DNA of 45,559 bases from Candidatus Aenigmatarchaeota archaeon (GCA_018920185.1 JAHLMT010000006.1:1-45559); one strand, 5' to 3'. Positions 31,957-40,385 are shown, counted from the first letter of the stretch. Numbers and translations: made by a program. Notes: generated by a model not told the origin, from the letters alone.

Positions 31957-33826
31957 ATGATTACTATGAATAAAATATTAATTGACGCTTTTAGAAATGA
32001 AGTCTATGAAATTAAAGAAAACTTCACATACCCAAAATTAGGTGATGCCTTTGTGCATTTAGCTACCAAATTAATCTTTGATTTAGATGATAATGATGCA
32101 TTTAAATTTTGTCTTGTTGGTGTTGCTGGTAAGGAAAAAGGTTTGATGCTTTTGTTCCAGATGAGCAAAATAAAAAATTAAATATAATACAGGGGAAATT
32201 TTCTGAGAAGAAAATTAAAAAATCTACTAGAAATGATGTCGAAGATTTAAGATCTGCATACAGTTGGCTCACTAATCCTGCCGTAGCGGGTCAAAGACTT
32301 AAACCAGAATTATTACGTATTATTGCCAAATATAGAGAATATAAAAAGTTGGGTTATTCTGATAGGTTAGTATTGTTATTTTTTGGAAAATCAAGTCCAG
32401 ATACTAATTCACAACTAGCTCTTTTGAGAAACGAATTGAATTGTGAAATAGAAGCTTTTTACATCGACGAAATATTAGCAAGATATGTTGACAAGTCAGA
32501 AGTCTATGGAGATAAAGGTCCTGATATCACGATAAAAACGGTATTCAAACCTTTCATAATAAAAATGAAAAGATTACCAAGAGCTGTTATTTGTAATGTT
32601 AAAGGTGAAGAAATTGCAACTATGATTGGAAAGTATCCCTTTGAAATTTTTCAAATTAACGTTAGGCATTATTTAGGTCGGGGTAATCCTGTAAATAAAA
32701 AAATTCAAAGTATCCCTTTGAAATTTTTCAAATTAACGTTAGGCATTATTTAGGTCGGGGTAATCCTGTAAATAAAAAAATTCAAAAAACGTTAGATAAT
32801 GCTGAAGATAGAAAGTTTTTCTGGTATTATAATTTAGGAATAAATGCCATCTGTGATAAGTTTACTCCATTGAAGAATGGCATGCACTTTAAGAATTTTA
32901 GAATAATAAATGGTGCACAAACTTGTAACACATTATTCCTTAATTTAGACAAGCTTGAAAATGTTTTAGTTTTACTACGGGTTTTTGAAACAAAAGATCT
33001 TGATTTAGCTACTAGAATCGCTATATCAAATAATACCCAATCGCCAGTTAAAGGTAGAGACCTATTTTCGGAAGATGATCAACAAATAAGATTACAAAAA
33101 GAATTCGATAAAATTAGGCCACCTGTATTTTACGAGAGAAAAAGGAAAGAATGGGATTCTTTGTGGAAAAATAAGAGGTTAGAAGCTTTAAAATATGTAG
33201 ATAAGCAAACAAAAGCAAAGCGAATAATAGATAATGAAACTTGTGCAAAGGGATTTATGGCTTTGAAACTTAAGATGCCAGCAGAAGCAAAATCCGAAAA
33301 ACAAAAGATATTTGTTTTAGAAGATTTTGGTGGTTATTATGAAAAAATTTTCAATCCAGAAACAACTCCCTATCATCTTTTAGTCAGTTATAAAATTATT
33401 ACATTTGTTAATGAGAAGATAGCAGAATTCACCAAAGCTTATAAAAAACTCGAGAAAAATAATTTTCAGGGAATTAAAGAAAAAGACTTAAAATATATGC
33501 AAAAGCTAATTGAATTTTTACCACATTCTGACACACACATTACAGCACTTTTCGGCCTTGTATTTGAAAACAAATATGGTGAAGATTACGATTTTGAGAG
33601 AATTCATAATACAGTTTTACAAAACTCTGATGTAATGAATAAAATTTATGAGTGGCTTCGTGATCAGCTAGCTTTACATATAGATAATGTAAGAAGTGCA
33701 TTTGGGGCTAAACCATTTAATGCTCGAAATTATCTAGTAAACCCAAAGAGCTTCGTAAGTATAGAGAATTTTATAAATACACAGATTAAGTATAATAAAC
33801 AATTTCTTGACATGTTGCCAACTTAG
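31957..33826 (+). pseudogene. AIPR-family abortive-infection protein, broken
   Basis: The pieces at 31957-32181, 32184-32753 and 32785-33826 together spell a full AIPR protein (PF10592). The N-terminus has a DUF-like region, then IFQINVRHYLG, PVNKKIQ, FFWYYNLGINAI and IINGAQTCNTL, matching the family's NVRxyLG, FwyyNNGI and NGxQT motifs. Two lesions break it: one missing base at about 32142-32144 (repair gives GFDAFVPDEQNKKLNIIQGK), and the 77-bp tandem duplication at 32631-32784. After repair it would be about 597 aa, a normal length. AIPR proteins occur in phage-resistance loci. Confidence 0.9.
32631..32784 (+). repeat. Perfect 77-bp tandem duplication inside the AIPR gene
   Basis: Bases 32631-32707 and 32708-32784 are identical along all 77 positions. 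The period is not a multiple of three, so the frame shifts in the second copy and stops at 32753. Removing one copy rejoins NPVNKKIQ to KTLDNAEDRKFF. The identity of the copies implies a recent event. Because the boundaries share AA, the exact breakpoints may move by 1-2 nt. Confidence 0.93.
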
Positions 33827-34001
33827 AACTAAAAAATTTTTCTTTCTTACTATACATCAAGAGTATCTACCAATGAAATTAGCTTAAAATCTATCAGAAT
33901 TTCTGTTATTGTGTGCACATTAATGGCAAAATAAACAATTTATGTGATAATTTAACGAACAAAGAGCTAAATAAACTAGAACTTAATATTCAATATAAAA
34001 A

Positions 34002-34565
34002 TCAATAACTTCCCCTCATTCCATATACTCGATAATAGAACCTTTGAAGAAGATATTCATTGCCTTTAATGATTCCTCTAATTCTACTTCCTTTTTTCGT
34101 GAAAACTCTAAAGAAACGATTGCAATTGACACACCTTACTAGCTTAATAGTGGAAGTATTTTGTATGAAACCACAATGAATACATCTTACTCTTACTATT
34201 AATTCAGGATCTTCTATTTCTATTTGGATATTTCTATTTCTTAGTTCTTCTAGGAGTTTGGCTCTTAAAAATTCAGAAACATCTATACCTGCTTTAATAA
34301 CAGCTTTCTTGAGGTCCTTACCCAACCATAGATGTATTCTTCCGTCGCTGAGTGAAATATTTTTGAGTTTAGACAACGATGTGTGCATATGTGTATTAGT
34401 ATCCAAGCTCCCGGTTTCTATAGAAGATGAATTATCATTACTAGCTATCTCTCCCTTTCCAGCCCTCTCTCTATCTAGATCTATCTCTCTCCCTGTTACA
34501 ATAGCGGATGTGTGCATATCGGTATCAGAAGTGTTATTACCGGGAAGTTTATTCTCTTCGCTCAT
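34002..34565 (-). CDS. DNA-binding protein with RHH-like helix and zinc ribbon
   Basis: The 187-aa protein has a low-complexity polar N-terminus (about 65 residues, including two similar segments with DMHTS and HMHTS). A ribbon-helix-helix-like segment follows (RIHLWLGKDLKKAVIKAGID, then VSEFLRAKLLEELRNR). Then comes a zinc ribbon (CIHCGFIQNTSTIKLVRCVN, CVNC) with a basic end. It probably binds nucleic acid as a regulator or element-maintenance protein. It ends a three-gene minus-strand operon. Confidence 0.7.
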   Translation of the reverse strand: MSEENKLPGNNTSDTDMHTSAIVTGREIDLDRERAGKGEIASNDNSSSIETGSLDTNTHMHTSLSKLKNISLSDGRIHLWLGKDLKKAVIKAGIDVSEFLRAKLLEELRNRNIQIEIEDPELIVRVRCIHCGFIQNTSTIKLVRCVNCNRFFRVFTKKGSRIRGIIKGNEYLLQRFYYRVYGMRGSY

Positions 34566-34764
34566 CTAACTCATCCTTTCCAATCTTTACTTTCTTAATA
34601 GAATCGAGAGAAATAGCAACGATGTTTTTATTAGTTTCTAAAATTATTCCATTATCAGAAACAGATTTTATTAAACCTCTAGCGTAAACTTTTTTTCCTG
34701 TATCATTATAAAGAATTCCAACTTTTGTTCCTTCAAATTGTTTAACTATATTCTTATCCATCAT
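34549..34764 (-). CDS. Sm-like small protein (71 aa)
   Basis: The sequence KVGILYNDTGKKVYARGLIK, then SVSDNGIILETNKNIVAISL and DSIKKVKIG, has the strand order and glycine pattern of an Sm/LSm-type barrel (compare SmAP xxGxLxxxDxxmNLxLxxa). This suggests RNA or small-ligand binding. The match is structural in pattern only. It overlaps the neighbouring genes by 11 and 17 nt in the same operon. Confidence 0.55.
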   Translation of the reverse strand: MMDKNIVKQFEGTKVGILYNDTGKKVYARGLIKSVSDNGIILETNKNIVAISLDSIKKVKIGKDELDERRE

Positions 34765-34879
34765 TTCCTTTCACTTCCCGGTTTTTAGAATTAGAATTGA
34801 GATAAGCTTCTCTCAAAATCTTAAACCATTCTGGCAACTTCGACAAAATTTCTTGTTCTTCTATTCTTTTCTCTTCCAT
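34754..34879 (-). CDS. 41-aa acidic protein heading the Sm-like/RHH operon
   Basis: The frame reads MEEKRIEEQEILSKLPEWFK then ILREAYLNSNSKNREVKGND. It begins at ATG 34879 and its stop overlaps the Sm-like start by 11 nt. The aromatic-acidic helix SKLPEWFKILREAYL may be a binding peptide. It is short, but the packing and the promoter (TATA-like CTTTATAGATAA on the minus strand, about 34935-34946) support it. Confidence 0.5.
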   Translation of the reverse strand: MEEKRIEEQEILSKLPEWFKILREAYLNSNSKNREVKGNDG

Positions 34880-34913
34880 ACCACCAACCAAAAATTTAGA
34901 AAAATTTTTCCCT

Positions 34914-34928
34914 ACAAGTGCTACTTGT
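34914..34928. promoter_or_regulatory. Candidate operator ACAAGT-GCT-ACTTGT
   Basis: A perfect inverted repeat (6-bp arms, 3-bp spacer) lies 10-25 nt downstream of the TATA box, near the transcription start of the three-gene operon at 34879-34002. A wider inverted pair ATTTTACCC / GGGTAAAAT also flanks the region (about 34954-35023). The RHH-like protein of the operon is an obvious candidate binder. Confidence 0.45.
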
Positions 34929-35054
34929 GCAGAAGTTATCTATAAAGTTATCATTTTACCCGACAAAAGTTTTTTCAGAAAAATGATAATTTTAAGTAGA
35001 AGTTATGATTTTTAGGGTAAAATATGTTCCGCTTGAAGTTAAAAAAACTAATAT

Positions 35055-36352
35055 TTAAGATATTTTTTCAATTTCCTTTCCAAGTTTTAATTCCTTTACT
35101 TTTTCAACTAGAAAACCAAGTGTGTCAGGATCTTTGAGTATTTTTAACATAAGGCCATCGATGTTCTCTCTCATTTTCTCTATACTTATTGCAGATTTCA
35201 GGTCCAAAACCATACCACATTTTCCACAAAATCTAAAACTAGAAGGATTAACTTCGTTGCATCTTGGACATTTCTTTGGTTTTAATATTTCATCTTTTTT
35301 CTTCTCTTCCTCTAACTTTTCTTCTGTTAATTTTCCATGCAGCATTAACAATTTCTTCTCAACATCAGCTCCTGACAAATGAACATAAATTCTTGGCATA
35401 TAGGAAGAACCAACCCATCCTGCTAGGACTTTTAATTCTTGTTCTGTGAAAAGTTTTGCCAATTCGTTAACCGGGAATGTCTAAATAGATGGGGATGAAC
35501 TCTTTTGTTAATTCCAGCTTTAGCTGCTAAAACTTTTACTATATGAAGCAAAGCATAATAACCTAACTGTCTACCGCCGACATAAGCTCCGATATCGATG
35601 AATAAAGGCATTTCTGGGTTATCCTTGTAAGGATGATGGTTAACCCATAACTGCAAATCAGGAACAGAATCTATCAGCCTAATTCTTCTCATCCCGGTTT
35701 TTCCGTTAACTATTATCACAGCTCCGTATTGATCGAATGCAACATGCTTCATTTTAAGAGAAAGAATTTCTCCAACTCTACATCCAGATTCATACAAAAT
35801 CATTATTAAAGCTCTATCTCTTGGATTGCTAGCCTTATCAGCCATGGCCTTGATATCCTCTTTTGTTAGCAATTCTTCTGGTAATTTTTGACTAATATTT
35901 AACTTTCTTGGAGTTTTAATCCAACTAACGACATCAGGATAAACTCCCCAACCATCTGTCTTGTAGTACCACTTGTAAAACTTTTTCAAGACGACTTTAA
36001 TTTCATTCATAGTTCTAGCTGAAACTTGCTTTTCTTTAAGTAAAGGGAACTTTACTCCTAACTTCTTTAGAAAATCTGGTTTTTGTCTTTCATTTAGGAA
36101 ATAAACCAAATTCTCTTTTGTCATCTTCTCAAAAGGCTTCTTGATACATAAACCTAAGGTCCTAAGATGTCTCAAGTAGTTTAAAGTAGTTTTTGGACTC
36201 AAACCATCGGCATTACACTGATTATAAAATTCTCTCAAAACTTTCAACTGAGAAGGCATTAGTTTTGGAGGAAGATTTTTGTAGTGCGTGAATTTTTCTG
36301 GATACAATATCTTTTCTATTTGGTCCTGAATTATCTCTAAAGTATAACTCAT
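35055..36352 (-). pseudogene. Tyrosine integrase with C-terminal zinc ribbon, frameshifted
   Basis: The N-terminal part (36352-35432) has a core-binding domain and catalytic residues in ESGCRVGEILSLKMKH (Arg), NGKTGMRRIRL (Lys) and HPHLFRHSRLT (HxxR), then runs out of frame. The next frame supplies AKLFTEQELKVLAGWVGSSY, MPRIYVHLSGADVE (catalytic Tyr region) and a zinc ribbon with CPRCNEVNP and CGKCG. One extra base in ACGAATTGG (about 35462-35466) would give LTELAKLFTEQELK. Such recombinases integrate mobile DNA or act like Xer. If the frameshift is real, the enzyme cannot complete the catalytic Tyr. Confidence 0.88.
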
Positions 36353-36376
36353 CAGCTAGTACTATGTTTCCTTCAG

Positions 36377-36778
36377 CTATTTATATCTTTGTTTTAGAAT
36401 GAAAATATACTTCATTGGCATAAACGCTTCCAAGTCACTTTGATAAGCACATTCTGTACATTTGTAGCCAATCAAAACTTTTCTGCCAAGCAAATTCTTT
36501 ACTTCCAAAGGTTTTATTTGTGAATGGCATATCGGGCAGTTGGTTATCTTCTGTAGCCTGACAGTTTTCTTTGTTTTAGCTTTAACTTCAATTTCGGGTA
36601 TATCCAAAGCTATTCTTTTCACCCTTACAGGAGATACGACATAATTTTTATTTTCTTTTTTCAACACTTTCAATACCAGCCGAGCTAACTCTTCTTGCGA
36701 GTTAACTTTCAAATGTTGTGAGACGACTTGTCTGACTATTTGCATTAATTTTTCTTTAGAAGGAATCTTTTTATCCAT
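36377..36778 (-). CDS. Helical protein with C-terminal zinc ribbon (133 aa)
   Basis: The protein starts MDKKIPSKEKLMQIVRQVVS. Its N-terminal 60 residues look like a winged-helix-type module, and it ends with a ribbon CPICHSQIKPLEVKNL...CTECAY (Cys-x2-Cys twice). It is probably a nucleic-acid-binding regulator. The start at 36778 was chosen since the longer frame runs through the tRNA-Ser gene on the opposite strand and cannot be coding. The gene is placed 25 nt upstream of the integrase, in the same direction, and may form an operon with it. Confidence 0.7.
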   Translation of the reverse strand: MDKKIPSKEKLMQIVRQVVSQHLKVNSQEELARLVLKVLKKENKNYVVSPVRVKRIALDIPEIEVKAKTKKTVRLQKITNCPICHSQIKPLEVKNLLGRKVLIGYKCTECAYQSDLEAFMPMKYIFILKQRYK

Positions 36779-36812
36779 GATAAGAATATAGGTTTTATAA
36801 TAAAATCTATGA

Positions 36813-36900
36813 GCTCGGATGCCGGAACCTGGTAAACGGGCCAGCCTGGAGAGCTGGTGTACCTTAATGGTACGCGTGGGTTCAAATCCCACTCCGAGCG
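36813..36900 (+). tRNA. tRNA-Ser(GGA)
   Basis: The acceptor arm GCTCGGA pairs with TCCGAGC, and the discriminator G at 36900 fits serine. The anticodon arm CCAGC-CTGGAGA-GCTGG gives GGA. The long variable arm (GTACC/GGTAC) is the class II sign. The T-arm is GTGGG-TTCAAAT-CCCAC. No CCA is encoded. TTTATAATAAAA at 36793-36804 is the TATA box. It is a typical integration target, and it lies near the integrase gene. Confidence 0.95.
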
Positions 36901-36965
36901 TAATAACTATAAAGGATTTATACCTCTTCATTTATCGTTCTTGTTTACAAGAACTCATGTTCTAG

Positions 36966-37189
36966 CTATTTAAGATCTTGTTCCAACTTCTTAGCATATT
37001 CAATTTGACCTTTCACTCTATTCTTAAACCATTTCTATAATCAGGACCTCTTTTGGTCTGAAGCATAACAATACTTCCAGCAACTCTTTTTCCCAAGCAT
37101 TCAGAACAATACTTTACACTAACATAAAACCCTAAAGATTCGCCACATAATCTACAAAATCTTTCTACTGGTTTTCTTCCACGATTCAT
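36966..37189 (-). pseudogene. Four-cysteine zinc-finger protein, frameshifted
   Basis: The ATG at 37189 reads MNRGRKPVERFCRLCGESLG then FYVSVKYCSECLGKRVAGSI and stops at 37013 after NGLRIE. In the next frame the text continues as FKNRVKGQIEYAKKLEQDLK. One missing base at about 37027-37032 explains the break, because YRNWFKNRVKGQIEYA would be continuous. Without it the protein is 58 aa. CRLC and CSEC form one zinc site. It may be a nucleic-acid-binding protein. Confidence 0.55.
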
Positions 37190-37207
37190 AGCGTTTCTAT
37201 TATGTTA

Positions 37208-38323
37208 TTATTCTAGCAAAATATTTATCCACCTTCTTGGTTCGCTTCCTATTCCCAAAATGAATTTAGCTATCTCTTCATCTTTAGGTATTTCAAAAAA
37301 AGCACATTCTAATGTTATGGCGGGATAGTGTAGTGTAGTTTCTGTCCATTTAAAATAATCACACCAATATTTTTCTATCTCCCAATTTTCTGTTATTTCA
37401 CATCTCTCCCAAGGTTTACTAATTATTTCTAGTACATCTCTATAAACATAACCCTTTTTTGTTACTAAAAGGAAAGGATAGAGTTGAGGTAAATCAACAT
37501 TTCTTTGAGGATAAGGTTTGCCTTCTCTCCAAAATTCTACTTTAATAAATTTATGGTCAGGCTTAGGGGAACAAGTCCAGTTAAAATGCAACCCCTCTCG
37601 AATAAACTTATCTTCCAATGTTATTCCCCTTATCTTCATTATAGCTCTTTCGGTTATTGGTATCTCTTCGTAAATTCTATAAGTTTCATTTTTAGCAGTT
37701 ACTGTTTTATTTTCTTCCTGTGGAACGATTCCTCCTGGAAATATTGAAAAATAAGCAACGAGAATAACAAAAATTATGCTAGTTATTGCAAAAAGGTAAA
37801 GGAGAAATTTTCCAATTCTTTTTGTTAGTGGAAGGTGTTTAATTCTTCTTCTACTCTTCTGGGATGATTGTTGAATTTCAATTTTCTTAAGATTATAAAA
37901 GAAATAGGCACCAATACCGCTTGGAACAACAACATACCAGAAAATATCTGGAATTAAACCACCAGGACCTGCTGGTATTACAGGAGTCATAACTTCTATC
38001 GCAATATTTTTTATTATGCCACTAAATCCAATAACGAATAGAGCAATGAAAGCGACGTAGTATGCAATTTTTTTCCTTAGTAAAATACCTATACATGAGC
38101 CTAAAAGTATGGAAGCACCAATAACTTGAAAATAAGATAAAGTATACATCGTTGGCTCATACTCAGCTAGTAAGTGCATTATAGGAGCTGTCATAAAAAA
38201 CAAACCTATAAAACCTAAAGCATAATAGAATGCAAATCCTATTACCAAATAGTTCCACCAACTTCTTGAAACCATTTTTGAAGATTCCCTATGTATCATT
38301 TTCTTCTTTCTCATTTCTATCAC
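37208..38323 (-). CDS. Membrane protein with extracytoplasmic domain, unknown
   Basis: The 371-aa protein has hydrophobic segments at about 25-45, 60-82, 85-103, 125-145 and 172-195. They are followed by about 170 residues that are probably outside the cell (ERAIMKIRGITLEDKFIREG, cysteines at CSPKPDH, ERCEI and YWCDYF that could form disulfides). No family is recognised. It lies downstream of a 290-bp gap; Met 9 (37-ish residues basic) is an alternative start. It lies upstream of the frameshifted zinc-finger gene. Confidence 0.7.
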   Translation of the reverse strand: MIEMRKKKMIHRESSKMVSRSWWNYLVIGFAFYYALGFIGLFFMTAPIMHLLAEYEPTMYTLSYFQVIGASILLGSCIGILLRKKIAYYVAFIALFVIGFSGIIKNIAIEVMTPVIPAGPGGLIPDIFWYVVVPSGIGAYFFYNLKKIEIQQSSQKSRRRIKHLPLTKRIGKFLLYLFAITSIIFVILVAYFSIFPGGIVPQEENKTVTAKNETYRIYEEIPITERAIMKIRGITLEDKFIREGLHFNWTCSPKPDHKFIKVEFWREGKPYPQRNVDLPQLYPFLLVTKKGYVYRDVLEIISKPWERCEITENWEIEKYWCDYFKWTETTLHYPAITLECAFFEIPKDEEIAKFILGIGSEPRRWINILLE

Positions 38324-38599
38324 ATCAATTTAGGAATAAACCATACCAACGATCCTATATCTATGAGATGCATAATAAAACCATAGAGTAAAAGAATTAA
38401 TACTTTCCTATTCTATACCAAGATATTCTAATTGCGAATAGTTATATAAAGCATATTCTGAATCGTACAGAAATATCGAATGTCATTTAAAATAATGTCA
38501 CAATACTGTACAGGAAACCTGACTGTAAGGAGAAACATTTTCAAATCCAATTCTGAAATATATACTAGTTTACCGTAATCTTTAAATAGTCTAAATAAC
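38324..38599. other. Intergenic gap without a recognised gene
   Basis: This AT-rich gap separates two divergent genes. No ORF above about 20 codons with a good start was found. TTTAAATAGT at 38581-38590 is the probable TATA box of the gene starting at 38621. I saw no tRNA, hairpin or repeat that stands out apart from the operator beginning at 38600. Confidence 0.5.
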
Positions 38600-38614
38600 C
38601 ACTTATAAGTAGTG
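38600..38614. promoter_or_regulatory. Candidate operator CACTTATAAGTAGTG (site 2)
   Basis: The sequence is identical to 6546-6560 over 15 bp. It lies between the TATA-like TTTAAATAGT (38581-38590) and the ATG at 38621, at the expected transcription start. This matches the position of site 1 relative to its gene. Confidence 0.45.
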
Positions 38615-38620
38615 AATGAT

Positions 38621-39298
38621 ATGTCTGGAATAGTACAGCGGAATTTAAGACTCCATGAAAGAAGAAGGAGAATAAATAGCTCGGATGTATTTTTTGGGGT
38701 GTTACCGCCTGTAGTTGGAGAAATAGTACAGGGAATAAATGCTATGGTAACCCCAGTGTCATTGTATGTCCATGAATTAGGACACTTAATAGCTGCAAAA
38801 GCTGCAGGATTAAGTCACTGCAAGATAGAGTTAAATAGTCAGAGTTTGCTTGATAAAGTTCCCGTTATTAAAAAATTCGATGGTGCGGTCTATTGTGAAA
38901 GCATGTCTCAAGTAAACAATGCAATGCCTTTCATTTATGCGGCAGGGCCATTAACAGAATGTTTTGTTGGGGGATTAGTCGGAGCTGATGGAATTTCTCG
39001 TTTTAGAGACGGCATAAAGAAAAGGTCTTTATTGGATATGGTAGCTGGTGCGGCCGAAGTTGGGTATTCTGGTAACTCCTTTGTAAATTCAATTGCCTAT
39101 ATTTTTTATTCAATTGGGTCGGGTAAGGGCGATTTTGCTTACCTTTCAAGATTTGCTGACCTTAACCTACCAGAAAGTTATGCAGTGGGCTTAGGGTTAA
39201 TTGTCGGTGGTTTAGCAGCTGGAAGTGCTTTACGGTATGGCATAGGTAAATTGGGTTCATTGGTGAGAAGATACGCTCGTAGAAAACCACATCATTAA
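38621..39298 (+). CDS. Membrane protein with HExxH, M50 protease-like
   Basis: The 225-aa protein has VHELGHLIAAKAAGLSHCKI, where HELGH is the zinc-binding HExxH within a membrane helix, and AAGPLTECFVGGLVGAD, which recalls the second conserved region of M50 site-2 proteases. Hydrophobic segments occur near 30-55, 100-120 and 185-210. The ATG at 38621 is preferred; a GTG at 38612 lies inside the operator. Intramembrane proteolysis is likely but not certain, because the third metal-ligand Asp is unclear. Confidence 0.65.
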   Translation: MSGIVQRNLRLHERRRRINSSDVFFGVLPPVVGEIVQGINAMVTPVSLYVHELGHLIAAKAAGLSHCKIELNSQSLLDKVPVIKKFDGAVYCESMSQVNNAMPFIYAAGPLTECFVGGLVGADGISRFRDGIKKRSLLDMVAGAAEVGYSGNSFVNSIAYIFYSIGSGKGDFAYLSRFADLNLPESYAVGLGLIVGGLAAGSALRYGIGKLGSLVRRYARRKPHH

Positions 39299-39364
39299 GA
39301 CGATGTAAAATTACTCAAGATCAACTTTCCTGTTATTTTGGCTTGGTTTTAGTTAACTAGCTTG

Positions 39365-39379
39365 GGGGAACAAGTCCCC
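39365..39379. terminator. Short GC-rich hairpin after the M50-like gene
   Basis: GGGGA-ACAAG-TCCCC can form a 5-bp stem with a 5-nt loop, 67 nt after the stop at 39298 and upstream of the next gene. It is unusual in this AT-rich sequence. It may be a transcript 3'-end structure, with no proper T-run to confirm it. Confidence 0.35.
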
Positions 39380-39444
39380 ATTCTTGGATTTCCACTTCAC
39401 TAACCTTTTAAAATTCTATTATCTAGATTACATTCGTGAACTAG

Positions 39445-40338
39445 ATGAAAATTGGTATCATTGGTTTAGGCAATGTCGGAAGTGGAATAGCGTTCAGCAT
39501 TCTGCATAATGAAAATATAAAATTCGATAGACTTATCTTGAACGACATCGTAGACAAAGTTTATGGTATAAGATTAGATTTATGTCATGCATTTCCTGAA
39601 ATAGGTAACAAAATAATTGTTGGTGGTTATGATGAATTGAATAATTGTGATGTAGTTATTATAACAGCTGGCATAGCTATGATTACCGGAAGTGAACAAT
39701 TCGACAGAATGGATCTTTTGAAAGAGAATTCAGAAATATTTAAAAAAATTTTTGAAAAATTCAAACCTAAAAAAGATGCTATACTTATAATCGTTTCAAA
39801 TCCAAGCGATGTGATGGCCTATATTGCTTGGAAATTGTCTGGCTTAAACTCAAGTCAGGTGATAGGATTTGGTAATCAAGTTGACACGGCTAGATTCAGA
39901 TTTATTCTTGGAGAAAAGTTAGGGATTGACGCTGGTAAAATAGAAGCATATGTTATCGGTGAACATGGTAATGGGATGATACCAGTCTTCAGTCAAACAA
40001 ATGTAGGTAAAGATTTGGAGCAATCGATGAAAGACGAGATTACTTCACAGTTAGTTAACGCAGCTGCCGAAATTATAAGATTAGCTGGTTATACACAATA
40101 TGGTCCAGGACAGAATGTTTCCAAATTAGTTGAGGCTATTGTAAATGACAAGAAGGAAATTTTATGCGTTTCTACTTTACTTAATGGCCAGTATGGTGTT
40201 GAAAACTTATATATGGGTACTCCATGCGTTATTGGCAGAAATGGCGTAGAAAAAATTATAGAATTAAACTTGGATGAAAATGAACGAAAACAATTTTCCT
40301 CCTTAGTTGAAAAAATGAGAAAGTTTCAGAAATTGTAA
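39445..40338 (+). CDS. Malate/lactate dehydrogenase-like protein with altered specificity loop
   Basis: The 297-aa protein has the NAD motif IGLGNVGSGIAF (6-17), the cofactor Asp in LILND, IIVSNPSDVMAY, the catalytic pair Asp147/Arg150 (QVDTARFRF) and proton-relay His174 (IGEHGNGMIP). The active-site loop, normally GxxRKPGMTRxDLL, reads GIAMITGSEQFDRMDLL, three residues longer and lacking the first Arg that sets malate versus lactate specificity. It therefore may accept another 2-hydroxyacid. It lies 146 bp from the M50-like gene, with its own start region. Confidence 0.85.
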   Translation: MKIGIIGLGNVGSGIAFSILHNENIKFDRLILNDIVDKVYGIRLDLCHAFPEIGNKIIVGGYDELNNCDVVIITAGIAMITGSEQFDRMDLLKENSEIFKKIFEKFKPKKDAILIIVSNPSDVMAYIAWKLSGLNSSQVIGFGNQVDTARFRFILGEKLGIDAGKIEAYVIGEHGNGMIPVFSQTNVGKDLEQSMKDEITSQLVNAAAEIIRLAGYTQYGPGQNVSKLVEAIVNDKKEILCVSTLLNGQYGVENLYMGTPCVIGRNGVEKIIELNLDENERKQFSSLVEKMRKFQKL

Positions 40339-40385
40339 ATTTAAATAGAAAATAATTTAAGAAGATGTGACTAAATTAAAAAACT

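Noticed and set aside
31620-36900. Integrated element with flanking att repeats
   Set aside because: No duplicate of the tRNA-Ser 3' end or other matching ends was seen in the window, so boundaries cannot be given.
36779-36931. N-terminal extension of the gene ending at 36377 (VGFEPTRTIKVHQL)
   Set aside because: That stretch is the reverse complement of tRNA-Ser(GGA); such translations are a familiar artefact. The start at 36778 is used.
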